Shown: positions 15,847-24,674 of the stretch, piece after piece
Numbering within the stretch: the first letter of the stretch is position 1
Layout of the letters: each line of letters opens with the position of its first letter
Source: Thiorhodococcus drewsii AZ1
GTDB taxonomy: Bacteria > Pseudomonadota > Gammaproteobacteria > Chromatiales > Chromatiaceae
Assembly (NCBI RefSeq): GCF_000224065.1
Contig: NZ_AFWT01000046.1
Span: forward strand, 1 to 38,396
Reading direction: 5' to 3'
Length of the DNA stretch: 38,396 bases
Position numbers and translations under genes: made by a program
Notes under the pieces: generated by a model
Told to the model about the DNA's origin: nothing
Databases searched by the model: none
The model's input: the letters and a program-made list of their open reading frames with translations, nothing else

Positions 15847-18009
15847 TCAATCTTGACCGTTCGATGACGCTTCCTGGGCGGGCTCGCGGGTTCGATCGAA
15901 GTGCTCCGGTTCGTGTCCCTTTGCGACATGATCGCGAGCCCAGGACAGGAAACCGTCGGCTTGAAGCGGTTTGCTGATCAGATGGCCCTGGACCATGTCG
16001 CAGCCCTGCTCACGCACGCTGCGCCATTGTTCCATGCGTTCGACGCCCTTGGCGACGGTCTGGATTCCGAGCTGGCGCGACAGCGCGATGGCGGCGGCGG
16101 TGAGGTTGGCGCTGTCTCGGTCGGTGGCAATCTCGCTGATGAGACTGCGGTCGATCTTGAGCGTATCGGCCGCGAAGCGGTGTAGATGCGCCAGCGAGGA
16201 CGCGCCGGTGCCGAAGTCGTCGACTGTGAGCCGCACGCCTAGCCGGTGCAGCCGATCCACGGCCTCCTCGCCTTGCTCGGCATGGAGCATGGTCTGTTCG
16301 CTGATCTCGATCTCCAGCGCGTCCGGGGGCAGTTGTGTGGCCTGGAGGATATCCTCCAGGGTGGGCAGCAGGCTGGGTTGCGCCAGCTGTAGGGCGGATA
16401 GGTTCACCGCCAGACGCAGGTCGCTTAAGCCGTCGGCGCGCCACTCGGTCAGCCGGTCGCAGGATTCGCTGAAGATCCATTTGGTCAGGCGGGTGATGAG
16501 GCCCATGTCCTCCAGGAGTGGGATGAAATCGCTCGGTTGGATGAGTTCCTGCGGATTGCGCCAGCGCAGCAGTGTCTCGACGGCGATGAGGTCGCCGGTG
16601 GCGGCATCCAGCTGCGGCTGGTAATGGAGCTCGAACTCGCACCGCGCGATCGCCTTGTGCAGCATCTGCTCTAGACTCAGTTGCTTCTCGATGGAGGCAC
16701 CTTGCTTGGGGTCGAAGAGACGGTAGGCGTTCTTGCCCTGGCGCTTGGCCTGATACATGGCATCGTCGGCGTTGCGCAGCAGGTCCTCTGGTGAGAGGGC
16801 GCCCTCGGGGTAGAGTGTGATGCCGATGCTGGCCGAGAGTGTCAGATCGTGATCCTGGACCCGGTAGGGCAATTCCAAGGCCGCGAGCAGTTTGGTGGCG
16901 AGCGCCTCGACGTCTTCGGGACCCTTCACCCTCTCGGCGATGACGGTGAACTCGTCGCCGCCGAGACGCGCGACCGTGTCGCTGGAGCGGACCGTTTCTC
17001 GCAGGCGGCGCGCGGCCAGCTTGAGCACCTCGTCGCCGAGTCCGTGCCCGAGCGAGTCGTTGACCGATTTGAACTCATCCAGGTCCAGAAACAGGAGCCC
17101 CAGTCGCGTGCCGTTGCGATCAGCCGCTTGGGTCGCGTGGCGCAGTCGGTCCTGGAAGAGATGACGGTTGGGCAGCCCGGTGAGGGTGTCGTAGTTGGCG
17201 AGATGACGCATGCGGCGCTGGCTGACCTTGAGTTCCTGCGCCATGGTGTTGAGCGCCAGCGCCAGATGACCGACCTCGTCGTCCGAGCGCACCGGTAGAG
17301 CAATGTCGAGATTGCCGAGGGCGATGCCCTCGGCGGCCGCGATCATTTCCGAGATGGGTTCGCTCGCCAAGCGGGCCAGGCGCCAGATCAGCAGGCTGGT
17401 GACGAGCGCCACCAGCAGCGAGGCCAGTCCGGCGCCCAGCATCAGTGAGCGCGCGTAGGCGGTCCAAAGCCGGGTGACCTCCTGGTCTAGCATGGTCAGG
17501 GAGGTCTGAAGTGCCACGTCCGAGATTCGTACCGCTGCGTAGCCCGCGATCCGGTCGCCATTGCCGATGGTGAAATAGAGCTCGCTGCCGTCGGGTTGCG
17601 ATGTGAGGATGGGCTGTTGCGGCAAGAGTTCGCTGGGGATGGCGACGATCTGACCGTATCTTGGGTTGCGTCTGGAGCCGTCGGTCAGGATGCGGCGCTC
17701 GCTGTCGGCGACGACGAAGGATTGAATCGGCAGCCAGCCCCGGATTTGTTCGATCTCGCGATTGATCCCGGAGATGTTCAGCGAGAACAAGGGCGGAAAG
17801 AGACGCTCGCCGAGATACCCCGCGCTGTTGAGCAGGACGTTCTTCTCGTTCAGGGTTTGGGTTTCTTCGAAGGCGCTCTGGATGCGTGGCCGCAGGTCGC
17901 TCAGCATGCGGTAGGCGAGCCAGCTGGTCAGCGCGAGCATCACGACCAGGAGACCAGCGATCAGGAGAGTGAAGCTGAGTGCGAGACGGCTTCTGATGGT
18001 ACGCAACAT
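15847..18009 (-). CDS. Membrane GGDEF-EAL cyclic-di-GMP protein with altered EAL site
   Basis: The order is TM1 (about 8-35), a periplasmic sensor region (about 36-185), TM2 (about 190-210), HAMP (about 205-262), GGDEF (about 268-430) and EAL (about 445-695). GGDEF is intact at 350-354, with an RxxD inhibitory site (RSSD, 341-344) five residues upstream, so diguanylate cyclase activity with product feedback is likely. In the EAL domain the name motif reads ETL (478-480) and the AEGVE motif reads AKGVE (653-657), replacing a Glu needed for phosphodiesterase activity; VNLS, EISE, DDFGTG and KID remain. It starts three bases after the stop of the PhnD-like gene, so the two are one operon. Confidence 0.92.
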   Translation of the reverse strand: MLRTIRSRLALSFTLLIAGLLVVMLALTSWLAYRMLSDLRPRIQSAFEETQTLNEKNVLLNSAGYLGERLFPPLFSLNISGINREIEQIRGWLPIQSFVVADSERRILTDGSRRNPRYGQIVAIPSELLPQQPILTSQPDGSELYFTIGNGDRIAGYAAVRISDVALQTSLTMLDQEVTRLWTAYARSLMLGAGLASLLVALVTSLLIWRLARLASEPISEMIAAAEGIALGNLDIALPVRSDDEVGHLALALNTMAQELKVSQRRMRHLANYDTLTGLPNRHLFQDRLRHATQAADRNGTRLGLLFLDLDEFKSVNDSLGHGLGDEVLKLAARRLRETVRSSDTVARLGGDEFTVIAERVKGPEDVEALATKLLAALELPYRVQDHDLTLSASIGITLYPEGALSPEDLLRNADDAMYQAKRQGKNAYRLFDPKQGASIEKQLSLEQMLHKAIARCEFELHYQPQLDAATGDLIAVETLLRWRNPQELIQPSDFIPLLEDMGLITRLTKWIFSESCDRLTEWRADGLSDLRLAVNLSALQLAQPSLLPTLEDILQATQLPPDALEIEISEQTMLHAEQGEEAVDRLHRLGVRLTVDDFGTGASSLAHLHRFAADTLKIDRSLISEIATDRDSANLTAAAIALSRQLGIQTVAKGVERMEQWRSVREQGCDMVQGHLISKPLQADGFLSWARDHVAKGHEPEHFDRTREPAQEASSNGQD

Positions 18010-18012
18010 GGC

Positions 18013-18945
18013 TCAGTAGTCGTGTGCCGCGAGTGTGTGGCGCCACTGCTCGATTTGGGCGCGGTCGGTGTCGGTCAGCGGCTCGATGCGCGTGATGTGG
18101 GACGCCTTGGCGAGCGCCGCGCGCCCAGTCTCGGTGTCGGGCATCTTGACCAGTATCCGGGTCGTCGCGTCCCGGTCCTCGGGCGGGAGTCCTTCGCGAT
18201 AGGAGGCGATGTATCGCAGAATGGGCGGCGTGGTGTGGAAGATGCGCAGATCCTTGCGGATGGCCTCCGGCGTGCTTTTCCAGTCTCCGTCGTTGAATGC
18301 GCCGGCCTCGGCCTTGCCGCGCCCTACCCAGTAGGCTTGGTTGAGTTCGGATCCGGCGAAGACATAGCTCGACGTCTGTTGCGGGATTGGATCGGTCCGC
18401 GCCGGTACGAGCGCGACGCCAGCGTTCTCAAGCGTGATCGAGGGGATGAAGAAGGCCGAGGTCGAGCGCTTGGACTCGAAGACGATGCGCTTGCCGCGCA
18501 GATCCGCGAGCGTCCGAATCGGGCTATCCTTGCGGGTGAAGAACAGGGTGCGGTATTGACGCTGGCCCTTGCGCCAGGCTAGGAGCGCGGGATGGATGCG
18601 GTTGGTCTGACGCTCCAGGATCAGGGTCGAGACGAGGCTCTCCAGCAGGAGGTCGACCTCGCCGCGCTCGATTCGCTGGCGCATGTCGGCGAGTTGGGCG
18701 GCGACGACGAGTTTTCCGACCGGGATGCCCTGGGCTTCCAGGCGCTCGGTCAGATATCTATGGAAGGGTTGGTATTGCTCCAATGTCAGGTCCGGGTAGC
18801 CTGGGCGTTCGCTGACCACGCCCATGTGGAAACCCGGGTCGGGCGGGGCGGCCCTGGCGGGCGAGGTCAGGCAGAGAGCCATGATGAGACCGACGCACGT
18901 TGCGAACGGGGTTGGAGTCGCGCCTTTTCGGGTGGCTCTGTGCAT
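18013..18945 (-). CDS. PhnD-like periplasmic substrate-binding protein
   Basis: This 310-residue protein has an N-terminal signal peptide (hydrophobic FATCVGLIMALCL, cleavage near ARAAPP). Its domain belongs to the PhnD/SsuA/TauA type: YQPFHRYLTERLE near the start, LADLRGKRIVFESKRSTSAFFIPS in the middle. I chose ATG 18945 because AGGGA precedes it; an ATG at 18990 would add residues that do not look like a signal sequence. No ABC permease or ATPase gene is near. Instead the GGDEF-EAL gene follows directly, so the protein probably acts as a ligand sensor presenting its state to that protein's periplasmic domain. The ligand cannot be told; phosphate- or phosphonate-like anions are typical of the family. 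Confidence 0.8.
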   Translation of the reverse strand: MHRATRKGATPTPFATCVGLIMALCLTSPARAAPPDPGFHMGVVSERPGYPDLTLEQYQPFHRYLTERLEAQGIPVGKLVVAAQLADMRQRIERGEVDLLLESLVSTLILERQTNRIHPALLAWRKGQRQYRTLFFTRKDSPIRTLADLRGKRIVFESKRSTSAFFIPSITLENAGVALVPARTDPIPQQTSSYVFAGSELNQAYWVGRGKAEAGAFNDGDWKSTPEAIRKDLRIFHTTPPILRYIASYREGLPPEDRDATTRILVKMPDTETGRAALAKASHITRIEPLTDTDRAQIEQWRHTLAAHDY

Positions 18946-19103
18946 TGGCGTCCCTGATGGATGTCTGGCGAGGCCAGGTCTCGACGGCATCAATCGTCCC
19001 GGTGGAGATCGCCGATTCTCGCCCGGCGATGCGTGGTGCTTGCTGGGGACGGGATGTCGGTGATCGATAAGGCTGGTATCGACAACTGAGGAGGTGTCCG
19101 AAG

Positions 19104-19709
19104 ATGAGGTCTTTTTGCTACGCGCTGATCGTTGCCCTGCTTCCCTTGGCGCCGGCTGTTTCGGCCGAAGCGGAATGGTATGTCGGCTATACGTTCGTGT
19201 ACAGCGGATCGGGAAATAGCTGTGCATTCATGCGTTTTCGCAGCGATTCCTACAGTTTGGGCGAGGCCGACGCGGTCTATCGGCTGTTCGCTGACCGTCT
19301 CGCCGACCAGGTCGGGACCGATGCGACCTTCGCCGATGTCCCGCCGTCCGAGGCGCTCGCCGAGGGCAAGACGGGCGAAGGGATGGCCGCCGAGTTTCTG
19401 TCCCAGGGCGTTGGGGCCTGCGAGGTCGCGGGCGATCCGGTCTCCGGTCTCATCTTCATCAGCAGCTTCGGCTGCGACTATCAGAACGAGGCCCAGATGT
19501 GCATTCGTTCCTATCTCGACGCGGGCGCTCGCGATCTGACGGCGCAAGGCATCGGCAGCGGTCCGGCCGGGCTGGGCGGCGACTTCGTGAATCGCCAGGT
19601 TTGGGATGCCTCGTCGGATTTGGTGTATGCCGGACAGGCTCAGGTGCCCCATGTGGTGGACGCGGCTCTGACCCATGCGGCGTCCACGATCTCGCTCGTC
19701 ACGGATTAG
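19104..19709 (+). CDS. Exported protein of unknown function
   Basis: The 201-residue product begins with a signal peptide (MRSFCYALIVALLPLAPAVS, cleavage near SAEAEW). The mature part is acidic, with four cysteines (GNSCAF, GACEV, FGCDYQ, QMCIRS), so disulfide bonds in the periplasm are likely. I recognise no family. The start ATG has a strong GAGGAGGTG site at 19088-19096. The gene is divergent from the PhnD-like gene across about 160 bp, so the two might share regulation. Confidence 0.7.
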   Translation: MRSFCYALIVALLPLAPAVSAEAEWYVGYTFVYSGSGNSCAFMRFRSDSYSLGEADAVYRLFADRLADQVGTDATFADVPPSEALAEGKTGEGMAAEFLSQGVGACEVAGDPVSGLIFISSFGCDYQNEAQMCIRSYLDAGARDLTAQGIGSGPAGLGGDFVNRQVWDASSDLVYAGQAQVPHVVDAALTHAASTISLVTD

Positions 19710-19862
19710 GCGAGATCCAGACAAGGATCTTCCCTTAGATCCTGCGATCGGCACATTCGTTTGCGGAAACCGCCTGAGGTTTGGATTCGAACGCTCGGTG
19801 CGTCATCGGAGGTATTCCGCGTCCAGTGGGGGCCTGAGACGGCGCGTCCCTTCAACGTCCAT

Positions 19863-20261
19863 TCAGGGCAGCGCGCGGACCGCATTCAATCGCTCGTAAT
19901 AGCGGGCCTTCAGGGTCTCGGGTAGGTCGGAGTCCTTCGCGCCCGGACAGCCACCGGCGTCGCGCAGTTCGGCGAGGAAGTCACGTTCGAGACGTTTTTG
20001 TGTGGCGCGGTAGCTGCGCTCGGGGAAGAGGTCGTCCTCGACCCCGAGCACGGTGATGCCGAGCTTGCCGACCATTTCCTTGTTGAGGTTGTCGATCTGG
20101 CGGCCCGATTGGTCGCCGCGACAGCGGGCGTTGTAGAGGTCGAGCTCGGCTGCGGCGGTGACGGCGGAGACCAGCAGTTCCTGGGTCTCATCGTCGAGCG
20201 TGGGTGCCGAGGCGCTCGGGAGCGCCAAACTCGCGAGCAAGATCAGCACGGCCGGTCGCAT
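19863..20261 (-). CDS. Small exported protein of unknown function
   Basis: From ATG 20261 the product is 132 residues with a clear signal peptide (MRPAVLILLASLALPSASAP). The mature helical protein has two cysteines (NARCRGD and GGCPGAK). No family is recognised. The frame is open up to 20471, overlapping the end of the SDR gene, but the upstream part does not look like a signal sequence. ATG 20303 is a possible alternative start. Ribosome sites for both are weak. It converges with the exported-protein gene at 19104. Confidence 0.6.
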   Translation of the reverse strand: MRPAVLILLASLALPSASAPTLDDETQELLVSAVTAAAELDLYNARCRGDQSGRQIDNLNKEMVGKLGITVLGVEDDLFPERSYRATQKRLERDFLAELRDAGGCPGAKDSDLPETLKARYYERLNAVRALP

Positions 20262-20394
20262 TCGTCTCGGTGCCGTCGATTGGGAGTCGAAAAGGATCCG
20301 CATGTCGCTGTTCTCAACCTCGATCGTCGTGTCGTCGCTGCGTTTGAGGATGTTCAACCTGCTCCATCCTTCGCCTGTGTCGTTCATCCTCGGA

Positions 20395-21108
20395 TCAGCT
20401 TCGACCATAGACTGGAATGGCCGCGCCCGTGACGGCGCGCGATGCGTCCGATACCAGGAAGAGGATGACATCGGCCAGGGCCTCCAGCGAGACCCATCTG
20501 TCGTGATCCTGATCCGGCATGGCGGCGCGATTCTGTGGGGTGTCGAGTGTTCCGGGCAGGACGCAGTTCACCGTGATTCCATCGTGCTTGAGTTCGTCCG
20601 CGAGGCTTTCGGTGAGTGTGATGACGGCCGCCTTCGAGGCGCAGTAGGGGGCCATGCCGGCGACGCCCCGGGTCGCGGCTCGCGCCGAGACGTTGACGAT
20701 GCGTCCATTCCCCGACGCCAGTAGCGTCGGAATCAGTGCTCGCGCGGTATTGAACACCGTGCGCAGGTTCAGGTCCATCATGAAATCCCAGTCGGCGTCG
20801 CTCGTGCTCTGGATGCGCGGACCCATGGCGAATCCGCCCTGGGCGTTGATCAGCGCATGGATGGAGCCGAAACGCTTCACGGCTCCCTGGACCATTGCGG
20901 CAACCTCTTGCGGGTTCAGCAGATCGGCGACGAAGGTCGCCACCTCGGACTGCGCGGGCAGCTGCTGGCGGGTTGTGGCGAGCGTCGTCGGATCGCGTCC
21001 GACCAGGGCGAGCCGGGCTCCGCGCTCGGAGAGGGCGCGCGCGAGCACCTGTCCCAGGTTCCCGGTCGCGCCAGTGATGATAAGGGTCTTGCCGTGCAGA
21101 TCGGTCAT
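20395..21108 (-). CDS. Short-chain dehydrogenase/reductase
   Basis: A 237-residue classical SDR, NAD(P)-dependent and probably cytoplasmic. Seen in order: the cofactor motif TGATGNLG near residue 12, the NAQGG strand, the catalytic Ser region NVSARA, the catalytic YCASK, and a PGTLDTP segment after it. The length and motifs fit FabG-like oxidoreductases, but no substrate can be assigned. The start is ATG 21108, with GAGG about 10 bases upstream. It is divergent from lapB, with about 270 bp between them. It is not part of a recognisable pathway cluster. Confidence 0.88.
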   Translation of the reverse strand: MTDLHGKTLIITGATGNLGQVLARALSERGARLALVGRDPTTLATTRQQLPAQSEVATFVADLLNPQEVAAMVQGAVKRFGSIHALINAQGGFAMGPRIQSTSDADWDFMMDLNLRTVFNTARALIPTLLASGNGRIVNVSARAATRGVAGMAPYCASKAAVITLTESLADELKHDGITVNCVLPGTLDTPQNRAAMPDQDHDRWVSLEALADVILFLVSDASRAVTGAAIPVYGRS

Positions 21109-21377
21109 GACGCTGGCCTCCTCGGCGAAGCGGTGTCGGTCGGGCGTGTCGCCATGGTCTCATGGCCGGCCCCTTCGGATCATGCGCGCCTGGCCTAGGA
21201 ACGTCGACCGCTTGCGGGGGACCCAGTTCATGCGGCTCGGCTTGCTTGTCTGTATGATTCAATGTTTGAGCGATTGGTTCGAGGCCGTCGATCGCGTGAA
21301 CGACGAGGCGGCGCGGTCGTCTCGGGGTACCGGCGCGCGCCGGATGTGTTGAGTGCCATGGAGGATGGGGTGAGGGC

Positions 21378-22577
21378 ATGATCGAAATCCTGTTTCTGCT
21401 CCTCCCGGTGGCGGCGGCCTCGGGTTGGTGGGTGGCGCGGCGCGAGCGCGGCGGCAAGCGCGACGGCGGTGTTCCGTCCCATCCCGATTTTCTGCGCGGA
21501 CTCAATTATCTCCTCGAGGAGCAGCCGGATAAGGCGATCGACACCTTCATCAAGCTGGCCGAGGTCGACGGCGAAACGGTCGAGACCCATCTGGCGCTCG
21601 GCAGCCTGTTCCGGCGCCGGGGCGAGGTCGACCGGGCGATTCGCATCCATCAGAACCTGATCGCGCGCAAGCATCTCGGTCCCGATCTACGTGGGTACGC
21701 CCTCTACGAGCTGGGGCAGGACTATATGCGCGCGGGGCTGCTCGATCGTGCCGAGGGGCTCTTCGAAGAACTGGTCGAGATCGGCTTGCACCGCCTGAGC
21801 GCGCTCAACGCATTGCGCGAGATCTACCAGCAGGAGCGCGATTGGCTGCGCTGTTTGCGGGTGGCCGAGCGGTTGCAATCGCTCACCGACCAACCGATGA
21901 CCGCCGAGATGGCCCACTACCATTGCGAGCTGGCGGAGGATGCCCACCGCAAGCAGGATTTCGATGGTGCGCGCCGTTGCCTGACCGAGGCGCAGATGGT
22001 GGATCCCAACTGCATTCGTGCCGCCATGCTCGAGGGCATGATGGCCCTAGAGGAGGGCGACTCCGATCAGGCCGTGGTCATCTTCCTGCGCGTCGCCAAG
22101 CGCGGTGCGGCCTATGTTCCCGAGATCCTGCCGTCCCTGATCGAGGCGGCCGAGCGTTCGCGTCGCTTCGACACGCGAGGACTGCTGGAGGACCTGGCCA
22201 AGCGTTATCCGAGCCCGCCCTTGCTGTTGAGCCTCGGTGACGTGGTGCTGCAGGAGTCCGGCGCGGAGGCGGCCCTGGATCTTCTGACGCTCTATCTGTC
22301 GCGCTTTGCGGATCTGGCCGTCCTTGAGCGGCTGCTGGATCTGGAGACCCGACTGGATCTGGGCATCACGCCCGGGCGCCACCGAATCGCCATCGCGCTG
22401 GATGTGGTGCGTCAGTTGCTGTCCGGTCAGCCCGCCTATCAGTGCGAGCAGTGCGGCTTCCAGGCCCGCGCCCTGCATTGGCAGTGTCCAAGCTGCAAAT
22501 GCTGGGGGCGGGTGGTGCCGCTACAGCCAGAACCCATCGTCCGCGAGACGGACCGGACCGAGGCGAGCTCCGCCTGA
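21378..22577 (+). CDS. lapB: LPS assembly protein B (TPR, rubredoxin-like zinc ribbon)
   Basis: LapB (YciM) is an inner-membrane TPR protein that, with FtsH, controls LpxC turnover and coordinates LPS assembly. The 399-residue protein has an N-terminal membrane anchor (IEILFLLLPVAAASGWWV), a positively charged linker, the conserved FLRGLNYLLEEQPDKAID motif, and a run of TPR units. A C-terminal rubredoxin-like ribbon has four cysteines in CEQCGF and CPSCKCWG. The start ATG 21378 follows a GGGGTGAGGG site. Gene order lapB-pyrF is as in enterobacteria, but lapA, usually just upstream, is not present here. Confidence 0.95.
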   Translation: MIEILFLLLPVAAASGWWVARRERGGKRDGGVPSHPDFLRGLNYLLEEQPDKAIDTFIKLAEVDGETVETHLALGSLFRRRGEVDRAIRIHQNLIARKHLGPDLRGYALYELGQDYMRAGLLDRAEGLFEELVEIGLHRLSALNALREIYQQERDWLRCLRVAERLQSLTDQPMTAEMAHYHCELAEDAHRKQDFDGARRCLTEAQMVDPNCIRAAMLEGMMALEEGDSDQAVVIFLRVAKRGAAYVPEILPSLIEAAERSRRFDTRGLLEDLAKRYPSPPLLLSLGDVVLQESGAEAALDLLTLYLSRFADLAVLERLLDLETRLDLGITPGRHRIAIALDVVRQLLSGQPAYQCEQCGFQARALHWQCPSCKCWGRVVPLQPEPIVRETDRTEASSA

Positions 22578-22622
22578 TCGAGTGTCCGTCTGCAGCCTTC
22601 AAGACCCATGCCGAGTGAATCC

Positions 22623-23339
22623 ATGTCCCCGACCCAATCCCCCCGTATCGTCGTCGCTCTCGATTACGCCGCTGAAGCCCCTGCCTTGGAACTCGCCGAT
22701 CGGCTCGATCCCGCCCGCTGCAGGCTCAAGGTCGGCAAGGAGCTCTTTACCCGTCTCGGGCCGGCCTTCGTCGAGAGGCTCCAGGGGCGCGGATTCGAGA
22801 TCTTCCTCGATCTCAAGTTCCACGACATTCCCAATACGGTGGCGGCGGCCTGCGCGGCGGCGGCGGATCTGGGGGTCTGGATGGTCAATGTCCACACCTC
22901 CGGTGGTCTGCGCATGATGGAGGCCGCGCGCGAGCGGTTGAGCCAGTCGTCTCGCCCGCCGCTGCTGATCGGCGTGACCGTGCTGACCAGCATGGACGCC
23001 TCGGATCTGGCGGCGATCGGCTGTCCTGGGGATCCGTGTGAGCGGGTGCTGGCCCTCGCGCGGCTCGCGCGGGAGGCGGGGCTCGATGGTATCGTGTGTT
23101 CCCCGTTGGAGTCCGCGCCCGTGCGTGCGGCTCTCGGTTGCGACTTTCTGCTGGTGACGCCTGGCGTGAGACCCGTCGGCGCATCGGTCGGCGACCAAAG
23201 GCGCATCATGACCCCGGCCGAGGCACTCGCGGCCGGATCGGACTATCTGGTGATCGGGCGACCCATCACCCAGGCGCCCGATCCGCTGGCCGCGCTGCTT
23301 GAGATCGAGCACTCGCTGGCGCCTGATGCGATCATCTGA
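22623..23339 (+). CDS. pyrF: Orotidine 5'-phosphate decarboxylase
   Basis: PyrF decarboxylates OMP to UMP, the last step of pyrimidine nucleotide synthesis. The protein (about 238 residues) has the VVALDYA first strand with an active-site Asp, [11 protein letters not shown], and the signature [11 protein letters not shown] with the catalytic Lys and Asp. LVTPGVRP and [10 protein letters not shown] near the C-terminus bind the phosphate. ATG 22623 has GAGTGA just upstream; ATG 22608, five residues longer, is also possible. It lies 45 bp after lapB and 23 bp before galU on the same strand, so the three may be co-transcribed. Confidence 0.96.
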   Translation: MSPTQSPRIVVALDYAAEAPALELADRLDPARCRLKVGKELFTRLGPAFVERLQGRGFEIFLDLKFHDIPNTVAAACAAAADLGVWMVNVHTSGGLRMMEAARERLSQSSRPPLLIGVTVLTSMDASDLAAIGCPGDPCERVLALARLAREAGLDGIVCSPLESAPVRAALGCDFLLVTPGVRPVGASVGDQRRIMTPAEALAAGSDYLVIGRPITQAPDPLAALLEIEHSLAPDAII

Positions 23340-23362
23340 CCTGAACGAAAGGAGAAGTATCG

Positions 23363-24235
23363 ATGGCTAGAATCCGTAAGGCGGTGTTTCCGGTGGCTGG
23401 GCTTGGTACGCGCTTTCTGCCGGCGACCAAGGCCAGCCCGAAGGAGATGATGCCGATCGTGGACAAACCTCTGATCCAATACGCCGCAGACGAGGCGGTC
23501 GAGGCCGGCGTGGATCAGTTGGTCTTCATCACCGGGCGCAGCAAACGCTCGATCGAGGACCACTTCGACAAGGCCTACGAACTGGAGGCGGAGCTGGAGC
23601 AGGCAGGTAAGGACAAGCTCCTGAACATCGTGCGCAACGTGCTGCCGACAAGCGCGTCCTGCATCTATGTGCGCCAGGCCGAGGCGCTGGGACTCGGGCA
23701 TGCCGTGCTCTGCGCCAAGCCCGTGATCGGCAACGAGCCCTTCGCGGTCCTGTTGGCCGACGATCTCATTCGAGGCAACGGCAAGGGCGTCGTCCAGCAG
23801 CTGGCCGAGGTCTACGAGCGTCACCGCTGCAGCGTGCTGGCCGTTCAGGAGGTCCCGCACGAGGAGACGCACAAATACGGTATCGTCGAGGTCGAGCCCG
23901 GCCGCGATGGTCAGTTGCGCGTGATCTCGATCGTCGAGAAGCCTGCCCCGGCCGACGCCCCTTCCAACCTGGCGGTCGTCGGACGTTATCTGCTCACGCC
24001 GCGTATCTTCGACAAGCTGGAGAATACCCGCGAGGGCGCGGGTGGCGAGATCCAGCTCACCGATGCCATCTCCAATCTGCTTGAAGACGAGCACGTGATC
24101 GCCTATCCCTTCGAGGGCAAGCGTTACGACTGCGGCAGCAAGCTCGGCTATCTGGAGGCGACGGTCGAATTCGGTCTGGCCCACCCAGATCTGGGTGAAC
24201 GCTTTTCGGCCTATCTGCGCAACTTCACCCAATAA
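23363..24235 (+). CDS. galU: UTP-glucose-1-phosphate uridylyltransferase
   Basis: GalU makes UDP-glucose from UTP and glucose-1-phosphate for LPS, exopolysaccharide and glycogen-related pathways. The 290-residue protein has the nucleotidyltransferase signature [20 protein letters not shown], then [17 protein letters not shown]. Also visible are the LADDLI metal-binding Asp pair, [17 protein letters not shown] and [12 protein letters not shown]. Length is normal. ATG 23363 has a strong AAAGGAG site. It is the last gene of the lapB-pyrF-galU run and is followed by REP-like hairpins. Confidence 0.97.
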   Translation: MARIRKAVFPVAGLGTRFLPATKASPKEMMPIVDKPLIQYAADEAVEAGVDQLVFITGRSKRSIEDHFDKAYELEAELEQAGKDKLLNIVRNVLPTSASCIYVRQAEALGLGHAVLCAKPVIGNEPFAVLLADDLIRGNGKGVVQQLAEVYERHRCSVLAVQEVPHEETHKYGIVEVEPGRDGQLRVISIVEKPAPADAPSNLAVVGRYLLTPRIFDKLENTREGAGGEIQLTDAISNLLEDEHVIAYPFEGKRYDCGSKLGYLEATVEFGLAHPDLGERFSAYLRNFTQ

Positions 24236-24674
24236 GCGGAGGACCCCTGGGTTTCGCTCGCGGCAGCCAGGCTACGCCCCGTAGCCCGGATGAAGCGCGA
24301 GCGCAATCCGGGAATGCCGCGACACCCTGGGTTTCGCGATGCGGCACCCAGGGTACGAATAGAACGTCGTCACGACCTTTGGCGAATAGTTCCTGTGTCG
24401 GCCATTGAACTGGGCTTGGTGTCGCAATCGCTGTCGCGCCGATCCTGTATCCTTGGGGCGAATCGTGTTCGACCGGCGGGTTGCTGAGGTTGCTGGCTTG
24501 GATGGCGCGAGATCTTCGTCCCATCGCCCTGTTTTGTATCCTTAGGATGATCGTCGGTTCTTCGCCGGTGGTGGAGCCGCGCGTTTGGGCGCGTGCTGGA
24601 GAAGGGAATCTATTTTTGAATCCGCTGTTTATGGATGACCTAGGCGCATTCTTTTAAGTGTCGAGGAATTGGTG
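24236..24674. repeat. REP-like cluster, copy 3, in the galU-kinase spacer
   Basis: Two hairpins lie in 24244-24357. CCCGGAT (24285-24291) pairs with ATCCGGG (24306-24312), and ACCCTGGGT (24324-24332) pairs with ACCCAGGGT (24346-24354). They lie just after galU and may end its transcript. From about 24360 to 24674 I see no gene. A short motif beginning TGTATCCTT occurs twice (about 24447 and 24536). The last 40 bases before the kinase are AT-rich and may hold its promoter, but no clear -35/-10 pair stands out. Confidence 0.6.

Noticed and set aside
21256-21354. A small open frame upstream of lapB as a lapA remnant
   Set aside because: It is about 32 residues, lacks the two membrane segments of LapA and has no ribosome site.
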